Source of the DNA: Conidiobolus incongruus B7586 | Lineage: Eukaryota > Entomophthoromycota > Entomophthoromycetes > Entomophthorales > Conidiobolaceae | Assembly (NCBI GenBank): GCA_000697335.1 | Contig: JNEM01015907.1 | Span: 1 to 17,194, forward strand | Length of the DNA: 17,194 nt | Direction: 5' to 3' | Shown here: piece by piece, positions 1 through 10,220 of the stretch | How positions within the stretch are numbered: the first letter of the stretch is position 1 | Layout of the letters: every line of letters begins with the position of its first letter | Notes under the pieces: model-generated | What the model was told of the DNA's origin: nothing | The model's database searches: none | Seen by the model: the letters and a program-made list of their open reading frames with translations, nothing else | Position numbers and translations under genes: made by a program

Positions 1-2326
1 TATTATTATTATATAAATTATATTTTTATATAAAACTTCTACTAATTATAACTTGAATTTTTATATTCTTATATTATATTCAATATTTTAAATTATTCAA
101 AATTAGTTTAGTAATTATTATTATTAGTTTGAATTAAATATCATATTAATTTTGAAATATCTAATAATAGAATGATATCAAAATTTTAACCTATTTATTT
201 CACATTATATTTAATTAAATATTGATATCATAAATTATATAATCTTATGATTTTCTTAAAAAATTTTTTAATTAGCTAGGTGTTATTAATATTATTTTAT
301 ATAAATATTAACTTATTCAAGTTCTAATATAATTTTTGAATATTTATTCAATATATGTTTTAAGATTAATATTAATCAATAAATTAATAATATAATATTC
401 TAGCTTTTTTATTAAAATAATAAGCCAATATTTAATTTAATTTTAACTATATTATATCTGTCTCTTATACACATCTAAATATATATAAAAATAGAAAATA
501 TAATTATAATAATATAGTATTAAAAGTAAGAGGATATATTACATTTATTACATTATAGCATTAAACTCCAAAGTATCAAAACTTCACTTAAATTATTATT
601 TAATATTATTTTAATTAATAATTAATATATATTTTTTAATACTCTTTTAATATAACTTAATTAAAATAAAATGTATTATAATAATTAAAATATAAAATTC
701 TAATCCTGTTAAGCTTAATATATATATATGAAGATTTATGGATTATATATATTTAAATATAATATTTTTTATATTAGATTTTGAGTTAAAAAATTTTCAA
801 GATTATAACCAAATTTAATTATGAATCATTAAATTTAACAAAATCATTTTTAAATTGTGACATATATTTTATAATTGTAAATATTTTTAGTATTAAATAA
901 TTATTAGAAAATTTAAATTTTAAAGTTATATATATATACATATGTATTTCCAACTGAATTATTTTTATTAATATGTGTTTGATAAATTGAAAATAAACTA
1001 TTAAAATTTATTTAATTATACTTTAATGGTCGTAATTATGAAACTGTAGGTGATTTTTTAAGTGAAATAGTTTTAAAACCTAACTATATCAAACTAATAT
1101 ATATATTAAATTGTATAAAATTACCATAATAACACATTAATCCATATTTATATAGTGTTTTGAATGCAATTAGTAACATATTGGAATTCAAGTCATTAAT
1201 TTAAATATCTAATAAAATCAAAAATTTTATTAATAATAATTAATATTATAATAAATTTCCAAACCGGAACTTTGTAATATTTTTTAAAATTTTTGTAATG
1301 TATTTAATTTCAATTTTTAATAAATTTTAAGATACAAACACAAAAATTGGAAATTCTAGTTAAACTATTAACTGAAAAGAAGCTTAATAAGAAAATTGGA
1401 TATTCCAACAAACGATATTATTACTCATTAATCAATTATTAATCAAATTGATTTTGAAATGGAGAATTATTGAAATAGTTTTTCATATGATTAGATTTTT
1501 TAATTCAAATTTTGATCATAATGACGAATTTAATTTCATTGCGAATTAATTAATTAAATTTGCAGTAATGATCAAACTGATTCAAACTTAAATAGTTGAT
1601 TTCATGCGGTAAACTTATTATACTATCTCATATTTAACAATTTATTGATTGATTTAAACATGAAATAGAATGGACTTACTAAATTCAATATATATAATTA
1701 TTGTTTATCTTAAATATTCACATTTTTGAAAAATCTAAAATTAGAAATAGTAAAATAAAATGATTTGTTTTGATTAGTATGACCTATAACTCAATAAATA
1801 AAAATTTATAATCCTATTAATATTCATTAACTCCATAATTTGTAAGTTCTATAAACTTAAATTCATTGCTAAATATTGAAATAATACATTGATTTTAATT
1901 TGTAAAAATATCTTTATTACATCAATTAACTAAATAATTTAAAAAATAAAAACTTGTTAACTATTTATTGGATCATTCAAGAAACTACTTTGACAAAATT
2001 CAATTAGTAATTTTATATATCTTCAAGCTAAACAATATATATATGTATATAAATATTATTTATAAATCCCAGCCATATATTAAATATTTTTTAATAATTA
2101 TTCCAAATTTGTTTTAATATTGTTACATCTAAAATATATATATATAAATGAATGATATTTTGAAAATTGATTTATATCTGGTTAAAATAAATTCGGTCAT
2201 TAAAGTGTTCCTTTTAATATTAAATTTTTTAAAATTATTAATAATTATTAAGATAATCCAATAAACTGAAAAAGAATTAAAATATTATGTCATGAATATA
2301 AAAATGATTTTAAACGATCTTGGGAA
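1..2326. other. AT-rich gene-poor region, 3' flank of TUL1
   Basis: No coding region can be supported here on either strand: frames are broken every few codons and composition is almost pure A/T, with short AT dinucleotide runs (for example near 717-729, 2035-2045 and 2133-2148). I see no tRNA B-box, rRNA or transposon termini. The one clear non-native string is the mosaic end at 458-476, listed separately. The last part, just before 2327, must hold the 3' UTR of the minus-strand TUL1 gene, but no convincing AATAAA signal stands out there. Confidence 0.7.
458..476. other. Tn5/Nextera mosaic-end sequence (adapter remnant)
   Basis: The 19 bases CTGTCTCTTATACACATCT match exactly the transferred-strand complement of the Tn5 mosaic end used in Nextera tagmentation and mate-pair libraries. 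It lies in DNA that is otherwise nearly all A/T, so a chance match is negligible. Only one copy is present, not the 38-base back-to-back junction of mate-pair circularisation. The likely meaning is untrimmed adapter, or a mate-pair/gap-closing join. Bases 1-457 may therefore not be truly contiguous with the rest. Confidence 0.95.
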
Positions 2327-4383
2327 TTAAATGGGTGGCAGACTAGCCCTGCAGACTGGACATTCCAATTTGATACCCATCCACCTTGTCAAACAATCTG
2401 CATGGAAAGTATGGCTACATGGGGTAGTCATGAATTGAGGTCGTCCTAGGATTCTACTGCCTGTGGAGTAATCAATGGGCAGCATGCAGATGGAACAATT
2501 CGAATCATTTGCTGGCCCTTCATGGTTGGAAGGTGACTCAATGTCGTCATTGGGACTGGAATCTTGGGGGAGTCTGTAATAGTCGAAAGTCTCGGGGAGT
2601 AACATTTTGGGGACAAAGAATCGGGGGCCCACTAGTGTTTGGAGATAAACTATAAAGCCGGTGAGGTAGACGTAACCCACGAGATACAGAACCCATGTAG
2701 CGTCTTTAGGATCGTCATAACCGAAGAACAAATTGTTGGGGACTAGGAACAAGTACACTGGAATTAATAGTCTGATTGTTGAGGTGCCAAATATGTACAG
2801 AGGACTCAAACCAGGTGTGGAACCCCTCCTAATACTGCGGAGGATTTGAGGTATCCAAAAACTGTAGTGAATTACGAACAGTGCAATTAATCCAGCGCGC
2901 TGCATCGGTGTTTGCTGGGGCAAACACTTGAATAGTACGGTACTTCCTAACCCTAGCACCACATAAAACTTGAGTAGTAAGTAGCCTAGATTGGGATTTT
3001 GGGAGTCTTGAGAATTTTGATGTTCAGGTGCCTGCGTTCGCCATATGGTCATGAGGTATTGCAGTTGGAATAGAGATAGCACCAGCAGGAAGAACGCTAG
3101 CATGATAAATGTATTCGAAAGCTGGGGAAAGACTGCAGAAAGTGCGAATGGAACGAATGAGCAGTAACCGTCGATGACAGTTTGGAATGTGATACAGTAT
3201 GCGGATACTTTGGACACTCGGCTTGGTGTGTAAGTATACTCCATTTGGTAAATTAATAACAGATTCAATAAAATTTGGAATATGACTGTTATTCCACTAA
3301 GTCTAACTAACTGTTGAGATTGAACCTGTCTTCGAATTCCTGTCAAGTATCCCAAGTCACCATTGTTGATACCCTCAAATTGTTGAAAGTTGCCACCAAT
3401 AACACCTGGACAATTGGGCGAGTAGAAAAACACTTTGGAGCGTACCAATATTGGTTTAATAGTAGGAAGTCCCGTAGGTTTTTGGAACTCCTTTTCCAGT
3501 TCCAAGATGTCATCATAAGTCACGTCTTTGTCGAAGGGTTGCACCTGACACATTCCTAGAATATAACATTGTGTGGAAGAGTACAAATTACTTGAAAAAC
3601 TCTGGAAGTTTGAGAATTCATGGTCAAGAGTTTTGTTAAGTAAGGTTTTACCAACGGTGAAGGTGGCGTTATCAGGTAACAAACTCAGTAAATGATTTGG
3701 GTGATACTCTCTTATGGAATTATAGCCATGGAAGTACACGGTACCATTAGGACGATCGTAGAATGCTTCGAGACGGAATGACACAGACTGGCTTCTAGCT
3801 TGGTCGACATTTAAAGATAATATACCGTTCAATTTGACGAAGTGTTGGTCGTAATCGTCATCCTCCACAGGTCCTTTGTCATCTTCGGTGTGATTCGATA
3901 TGAAAACATTCCACCAATTCAAAGTCATAAACCTTCTCTCCACCTCTTTCTCAGTCTCAGTGCGATTGAAATATTGGTACCATTTCCCTATGGACAAACT
4001 CTGATTTAAAGGTTTCTGCAGTGTCGTGTTATCATATGTAGAGTTAGGATAAGCTAAATTGTTTAGTGACCAATAACCCTGGATATGACTATCTAAATCC
4101 AAATAATATTTATTCTTCAACTGTTTATCATTTCTTGTTAAATTGAATTGATATTCGTCTAGAACTTTAGGCCATCTCTAAATATTCGTTAATAGCAAAT
4201 TAATACAAAACTAAATTAAACAATTACTGTAATGTTCATATAAGTACTATTTTGAAATTCTTCCTTTATCAATTTGAATTTGGTTTCTGTGGTTGGGTCT
4301 TTTGTATTATCTAAGAAAAGTTTAAGATTAAGGAATATAAAAAAAGTTAAGGTGATAATGTAAATATATTGATTTCGTGTCAT
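2327..4383 (-). CDS. TUL1: Tul1-like DSC E3 ubiquitin ligase, RING-H2 multispanning membrane protein
   Basis: Two exons: 4383-4228 and 4177-2327, with a 50-bp GT-AG intron at 4178-4227 (donor GTAATT, acceptor TTTAG, phase 0). The product is 668 aa and ends in TAA. Exon 1 supplies an N-terminal hydrophobic signal/anchor (about residues 7-24). A long luminal part follows, with many N-x-S/T sites, then about seven membrane segments (near 345-362, 377-403, 409-429, 451-471, 479-498, 512-532 and 545-567). The C-terminus is a RING-H2 finger with Cys613, 616, 639, His641, 644, Cys647, 658 and 661, followed by a terminal LPPI. This architecture, and the Tyr-Ser-Pro-x-Cys and Thr-Pro-Ser/Lys-Val-Ser motifs around the first membrane segment, match yeast Tul1. 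Tul1 is the catalytic subunit of the Golgi/endosomal DSC complex, which ubiquitinates membrane proteins and, in several fungi, acts in SREBP cleavage. The exon 1 start is inferred: it is the first in-frame ATG and gives the expected signal anchor. Confidence 0.93.
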
Positions 4384-5862
4384 TATAATAATTTTATGTA
4401 TAAGTTAAATATTAAATTTTTTTATGATATTTAGATGAACAATTGATAAACATTGAATTTAATTGAAAGTTATTGTTAATTGGAAAGGAATTAAATGGAG
4501 TTTTATGGGTTAAAATCTATATCAGGAAATTAGATATAAAAGAAAATACAAAATGTCCCAATAATTCTGATGTAATTCTTTGCAATATTAAATATGAATA
4601 TGATTCAAATTATCTAAATTTATAGATTCGAAGTATTTATTAGCTATTTAGTATTTATAATGTAATATTTAGCAATGAATATATATCATCAATATATATT
4701 TTTAACAAATATTTTAGTGTATTTGATTTATTCTATCTTTGGTTCAATTGATTGAATAGTTAGATTTTATATACATAAACTCTAACAATTATTAAATTCA
4801 CCAATAAACTCATTTTATAAATTTTGAATTAATATTGTATGAATATTTTAAATCAGTCTAATGTATGAAATTGAATAAAATTATTTCAAAATATTCATAT
4901 ATTAAATTTTAATTATTTAAACCTATTGTACCACTATAATATAATAAAAAGCTTTAATAACTGCTGCCAGTATCAAATCTTTGCCAAATGCTGAAAAATG
5001 ATATTGTAAAATTGGAAATACCTAATTCCAAATTTTTCATTTTAAACTAATAATCTATAATAATTATACTGTATTATTATTTCCGAATGTTTAAAGATTG
5101 ATTTTGAGATGAATTGACGAATTAATGGAATAAAATTCAATGATATCGAATTTAATGTGGTTATACTAAATGGCGACAGAATGATTGAAAGACTTTGTAT
5201 TAAAAAAATCAACCTAATTGGATCAGAGGGAGTTTTATTTAAATTAATCATTTTTTCAAACTATTCAAAAAATAAATAGTAATTTTTGTTGAAACTATGA
5301 GTATCAAATGCTGCATATTCCTAAGCAGATTGTGTAAGTATTTTTAATATATATATGTATTTTGAATAGTATTTTATATGATCAAAACTTGAGAAATAAT
5401 TTATTGTTAATTTGAAATCATTGATGAAGTTATTTATATTGTTATTATATTATATTTGTTAATTTCAAATCAATTCTTTTTCATTATAACAGTTTGTAAT
5501 ATTCTCATTTTTTTCTATTAATGATGATAATACTTTTTATAAAAAACCTTATTTAAGCATTTTTATTTTTACATTAGAAATTGGTATTGAGTCTTGATTT
5601 TATAATATTTTTTTATAACAAATAAATAAGTTTAATATTAAATTATAAAATAAAATTCAACTTGAATTAAAATATTTAGTTAAAATATATTCACGCCATT
5701 CTTTTTATTTTGTAATAATATCCGAGGCATGAACAATAAGACTTCATTTTATTCAATTTTTTGATTTAATAAATGATGAAATATTTAAATAGCAAATAGC
5801 AAATAGTAAATAGTAAATAGTAAGCAATACTGGAAAGATGAAGTACATTGATTAGATTAAGT
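4384..5862. other. Intergenic region between TUL1 and the Rua1-domain gene
   Basis: This holds the TUL1 promoter side (4384 upward) and the 3' flank of the Rua1-domain gene, including a tandem heptamer block at 5787-5821. I see no recognisable gene. Around 4940-5335 base composition is less extreme. An ATG-started minus-strand frame at 5042-5251 (69 codons) and splice-site-like strings on both strands suggest a small or decayed gene, but I cannot assign it. No tRNA-like structure or long repeat is visible. Confidence 0.6.
5787..5821. repeat. Five tandem heptamers AAATAG(C/T)
   Basis: Five head-to-tail copies of a 7-base unit: the first two read AAATAGC and the last three AAATAGT. They lie 42-76 bases past the stop codon of the minus-strand Rua1-domain gene, so in its mRNA they would read as repeated (G/A)CUAUUU within the 3' UTR. 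The two-variant block order points to stepwise tandem duplication. A regulatory role is possible but not shown. Confidence 0.8.
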
Positions 5863-7168
5863 TTAGTTATATTCCAATTTTTTCGCATTATGAGGTTTTG
5901 GTTTATGATACACATGGCATTTTTGTGCATGACGGAACCAGAGAACAGAATTGCGTCTTTTAGTGCTTGAGACTGGTACCCATCGGTTGCACTGGTGACA
6001 AAGTCCTTCAACCATCTGGTTGTCCTTAGTCCTAGTCCTGATTGGAGCACAAAAGAATTTCCCCGAAGTAGAGCATATCCCATGATAAAATTGTTTATGA
6101 TACCAAAAAGCACTATTTTTGAGCTGCAGCCACTTCCCAGGTTCACATAAATCGCAGTATCCTTCCTTCTTCTGCCCATTATAACGAACCCATTTTGGAG
6201 AGTACATATCTCCTTTGAAGCGAGGGTTTTGTGGGCGAGGAGTGGCTGCAGGATCAGATGGATCAGATGGTGGTGGGGCATCATTATGACTGAAATCACT
6301 TTCCAAAGATACTTGAGGTGCAATGGAATGGATGATTGGATTGGATAAGTTAGATTGAGATCCAGGATGAACACCATAACCTTGATTGGAAGGATCACTA
6401 TCATCCAACTCTTGTTTAATTTCAGGATTCTGAGATGAATACGAAGAACTAGGCAAATTCAAATTATTCATTCCAAAATGGGATGAATTAGCATTTGTAG
6501 GAGATAAGAATGATTGATTAAATAGCCCGTTAGTTGACTTCATTTGAGAAATATCATGATTAATAGGATTGACATCGTGGGTCGAATGACTTGCCAAGTG
6601 CTCATTCCGAGCACTTGGGTTGGATATATAGTCAAAGTTTGATTGGAGAACATTGTTCATATCAGAAGGTATAGAATCTTTCATATTGTAATCTATAGGA
6701 AATCCCATGAATTGTTTCTCATTGGTAAAATTTGCTAATGATTCTTCGAATCCGTTATTGTGAGAATCAAATTGTTTAAACAAAGGGTCCAATATATTTC
6801 CTAAGCATTGATAAGATTAAAATGTGAAATCATATTAACAACTTTAGCTTACCTGTATTGCCATTTAGAATTCCGGGATTATTAAATTTGTGGGTATAAT
6901 AATCCATATGTGAAAAAGATGGATTTACTGGAGCTACAGATTGAGAGTTGAATGTGACTGCGTCTGTGCTTGCAGTTTGTTTCCCTAATCCAGGGTGAGC
7001 TCCAAGCTTAGATTTGTTATGAGCCAATTGAAGCGAAGGATCCAATGCAGAAGTTTTCCTATCGCTATCTTGGGAAAATACAGGGAAGGAGATTGGAGAA
7101 TTTTTTCCCGAGGTTGATAAATTATTGTGATTCAGGGTATTAGAAATATTGTAATGATTATTATTCAT
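5863..7168 (-). CDS. Rua1 C-terminal-domain (DUF4451-type) putative transcription regulator
   Basis: Two exons: 7168-6853 and 6800-5863, with a 52-bp GT-AG intron at 6801-6852 (donor GTAAGC, acceptor CTTAG) splitting a Gly codon. The product is 417 aa. The first ~290 residues are low-complexity, rich in Asn, Ser, Pro and Gln, as in many fungal transcription regulators. They include an Ile-Lys-Gln-Glu sumoylation-type site at Lys234 followed by acidic residues. The conserved C-terminal domain (about 298-401) has two CxxC pairs, Cys321/324 and Cys373/376. Each is followed by an aromatic/His segment (His340, His345, Cys348; and His396, Cys400, His401), consistent with two atypical zinc fingers. 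This is the domain of Ustilago Rua1, which activates the ustilagic-acid cluster; no such cluster lies nearby, so the target genes here are unknown. The start ATG has the context ACC-ATG, and no better upstream ATG is seen in frame. If the intron were retained, translation would stop at 112 aa, before the domain. Confidence 0.88.
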
Positions 7169-8545
7169 GGTATATCAATCAAAATGGAGTGGATGTATGA
7201 TGATAGATAAAATAAGTGCAGATTTAGTCCAATTAGTATCAAATAAAAATTGGAAAAAGTACGGATTTTAAGGTCTTTTTATTGATATTTATAGTTTGTT
7301 CTATTTTAAATAAGATAAATGATTTAATTAATAATTAACTCAGAAATTGGAATCAAGTATAGAATAGATGATAATTAATGGGCTAAAGTACAAATGAGCA
7401 AATTATTTATAAATCACTACTGATTAACCCAATCATTTCCATCCAAACTTCGCTAATTAATTCAACTCAGGTCTTAAACTGCATAAAAAGAGTGACTGAA
7501 TAAGAGGTGTGATGATTGGTGATTCAAAATTAACATTGATTGAAATTTGGATTTAAAATTAATAAATATTAAACATTGTACTACTATTAATTTTTTTACA
7601 TATGATTATTATATCTTATTGGATAGCTAAATCATTTGAATGATTACAAACGGACCCAAATCATTCATATTATATAAATAGAATAATCCTGTATTTAATA
7701 AAAAGAGGTGATAGCTATGTTCAATTAAGGCAAGAATAAAATAATCAAACGAATCACACATATTTTAAACCTGTAAAGAATGAATATTTAATATAATTTA
7801 TATTATTCCTAAGATATTTTACTTACAGAATTTGACTTTTAATCAAATTGAATTTGTTATTTCAAGTTTCATCGCAATAATTAGATTATTGGATTATTAA
7901 TTAAAATGAAATTCTTTTTCATTTCACTCCATAAAATTACTATTTAACTATGAAAAATACAATTCTTGCTTTCAACCATTATATAAAGGTTGAATTAAAA
8001 ATTCCCAAATAATCTTCTAGTATGAATTTATATATCACTATACATTATTACAATTCTTGAAAGTGTATATATCTAAAAAACGAGGTTGAAATTTTAAATA
8101 AGCAGATATTAGAACTATTTAACATTATGAATAGATATCAATAATAAATTTGAATAAAATTTACTATTTTAAATGAATTCATTTAAATATACTCAAATTG
8201 CTCAAAACTGTGTTAATTCAAAAAAAGATTGTTGATTATAATAATAAAAATATATTATATCAAATTCAAAAAAACAGGATATAGAGCAGACAAATGGGAT
8301 TTATATATTGCTTACATATCAAATATATGCATTAGACTATTTACATTAATAACAATGCAAAAATATGCTTATTATTTATGTGTACATCTATACTTTTCAA
8401 CCTCCAAATTGGTGAGTAACTGGTCAATAGGGTTAAACCAGGATATTCGTATCATTAATCGAGCTATAATTGTAAAGCTCTCCAAATTTGTAATGCCGAG
8501 TTTCAAAACTGGAACTTCAAACTTGAAAACTACAAACGGATATTA

Positions 8546-8570
8546 AATAATAATAATAATAATAATAATA
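8546..8570. repeat. (AAT)n microsatellite
   Basis: About eight uninterrupted AAT units, just beside the less AT-rich island at 8372-8699. It is a simple-sequence repeat, expected in such AT-rich DNA. Confidence 0.9.
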
Positions 8571-8585
8571 TATGCCATTCTATTA

Positions 8586-8616
8586 CTAGGTACTTTTATT
8601 ACAAACCAGTACCTAG
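8586..8616. repeat. Perfect 9-bp inverted repeat with 13-base loop
   Basis: CTAGGTACT (8586-8594) is mirrored by AGTACCTAG (8608-8616). The arms are much richer in G/C than their surroundings, so the pairing is less likely to be trivial than the many A/T palindromes nearby. No T-run follows on either strand, and there is no bacterial-type context, so it is not called a terminator. Its function is unknown. Confidence 0.6.
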
Positions 8617-8828
8617 CTCATTAGATATTTCAAAAATAGGAGATTGGTAATATATGAGTCTGATGAAGTTCTCTTGATATTGGATTGGCACTCACGCATA
8701 TTAGAAAATTTCAGTTTATATTACTGATTTCAAGAATGATTCAATTGCTTGATATTTTGAATTAAATCATTTTTATGATTTTTGATTTTTAATTTTCAAA
8801 ATATTTATTAGTTTTGTAAATGATTCAA

Positions 8829-8830
<2 letters not shown>

Positions 8831-8859
<29 letters not shown>
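8831..8859. repeat. (TA)n microsatellite
   Basis: About fourteen uninterrupted TA dinucleotides. It is a likely site of length polymorphism and of assembly error. Confidence 0.9.
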
Positions 8860-8864
<5 letters not shown>

Positions 8865-10190
8865 TCCATTCAAACCAATACTAAATCTATTCTAAAATCA
8901 TTATTATATCTATAATATTTTAATACTTTATTAATTTTATATTAAATTCAAATTATACCTTCATACATTAATAATATACTCATATACCCATAGATATTAA
9001 AAATTATAATAACTTATTATAGATGAAATTCCAATATTATCAAAACTTGAGAATATTAATTCAATATGAATTTGAATATTCAATTCACTCTAATACTTAT
9101 AATTTTATTGAATTTGTAAACTATATATGGAATCAAGAAAGTTTTGGGAATGCTTATAAGGATTGGGAATAGAATTTAAAAATTTAAAAATAATTTGAGC
9201 TATATGTCTCTAGATAAATAATCAAAAGAATAACAATATGATGAATAATAGGAATGTTTAAATTTTAGATTTATATTAATTTAAACATGCATATGTTTCT
9301 AATACATTTTAATTCGATTGTTTTAAAAAAATAAGGTTGTATTATGATAATTTTCAAAATGAAGGATTATTTTAATTATTTTACATTTAAAAGATATAGT
9401 TAAAATTAATGAAATCCTAAGTATGTGAAAATTTAAAATAAGAATTGTTAATTAGATAAAAAGATATTTTTACCAGCTCATTGGGTAAAAAATAATAGAA
9501 TTCTCCTAATGAATTGAATAAAAGAATCTAAACAATATATCATTTGATATCAGTTTTGTAACAATATTATATATATGAATATGAAATAAATATAATCAAG
9601 ATCTATGATGCAAAAATTTAATTTAATTTAAACATACACGAATATTAAAAATATTATCATCTATATTTTTTATTTTCCATTATATTTATTTTTCAAATAA
9701 TATATTTTTTCAAAAAAAATATTAACTATAATTGTTTTTATTGAATTCCTGAATTTGAGTCATAACTCAATGTGTTTAAATCCTTTATTAAGTGAGTATC
9801 AGGAATATAACTTCAAAAATTAAAATACGATATATTCAATTGATCGTAAATTAGAATCAATATTGAAATTTACACTTAAGATTGCCAATACAATGAGTTA
9901 TCATAATTATCAATTTGTAAAATGTCCTATCCTAAATTGGATAGAATTGTTCACTCCAAACATCCCATTTTATTTCAATCTCTTAACGAGTAATCAATTG
10001 GATGTATCAGATTTTAATATTCAACAAATAATTTATTATATAATTCATTTTGAATAGTTGATAGTCTATTGAATTGAATATAACGTTAATAGCATTATAT
10101 TTCTAACTCCTAATTTTGAGTTATTGAATAGTATCAAAGCAAACAATATGAGATGATTAATAAAATCTTTCAAAATTGAAGAACCCTGAT

Positions 10191-10196
10191 TTTATT
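10191..10196 (-). terminator. Candidate poly(A) signal of the APEH gene
   Basis: On the minus strand AATAAA begins about 25 bases after the TAA stop at 10221-10223. Position and sequence fit a polyadenylation signal, but the hexamer is common by chance in this composition. Confidence 0.35.
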
Positions 10197-10220
10197 CAAG
10201 AATTGAAAGAGGATGATTAT

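Larger units (their letters stand above)
7169..10220. other. Long AT-rich intergenic region with small unassigned open frames
   Basis: About 3 kb without a gene I can support. It contains the promoter side of the Rua1-domain gene (from 7169) and the 3' flank of the peptidase gene (down from 10220). Microsatellites lie at 8546-8570 and 8831-8859. Two islands of less extreme composition carry short open frames: 8372-8699 (both strands) and about 9863-10057 (plus strand). None shows a recognisable domain, and they are treated as findings, not genes. A 9-bp-stem inverted repeat lies at 8586-8616 and an 8-bp-stem one at 9467-9491. No tRNA, rRNA or mobile-element ends were recognised. Confidence 0.6.

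Noticed and set aside
1-2326. Mitochondrial or organelle origin because of the extreme A/T content
   Set aside because: The adjoining genes have spliceosomal introns and nuclear functions; no mitochondrial gene or tRNA is seen. The region left of 458 cannot be excluded because of the adapter remnant.
3314-3559. Plus-strand 81-codon open frame
   Set aside because: Lies antisense within the TUL1 coding exon, whose minus-strand product is clearly homologous to Tul1; no family resemblance on the plus strand.
5766-6404. Minus-strand 212-codon open frame
   Set aside because: Shifted-frame shadow of the Rua1-domain exon; the real frame contains the conserved CxxC zinc-binding domain.
8655-8694. 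CTGATGA string flanked by TGAGT/ACTCA arms, hammerhead-ribozyme or C/D-box snoRNA
   Set aside because: The GAAA and cleavage elements of a hammerhead are missing, and no D box (CTGA) lies before the closing arm; the C box is also imperfect.
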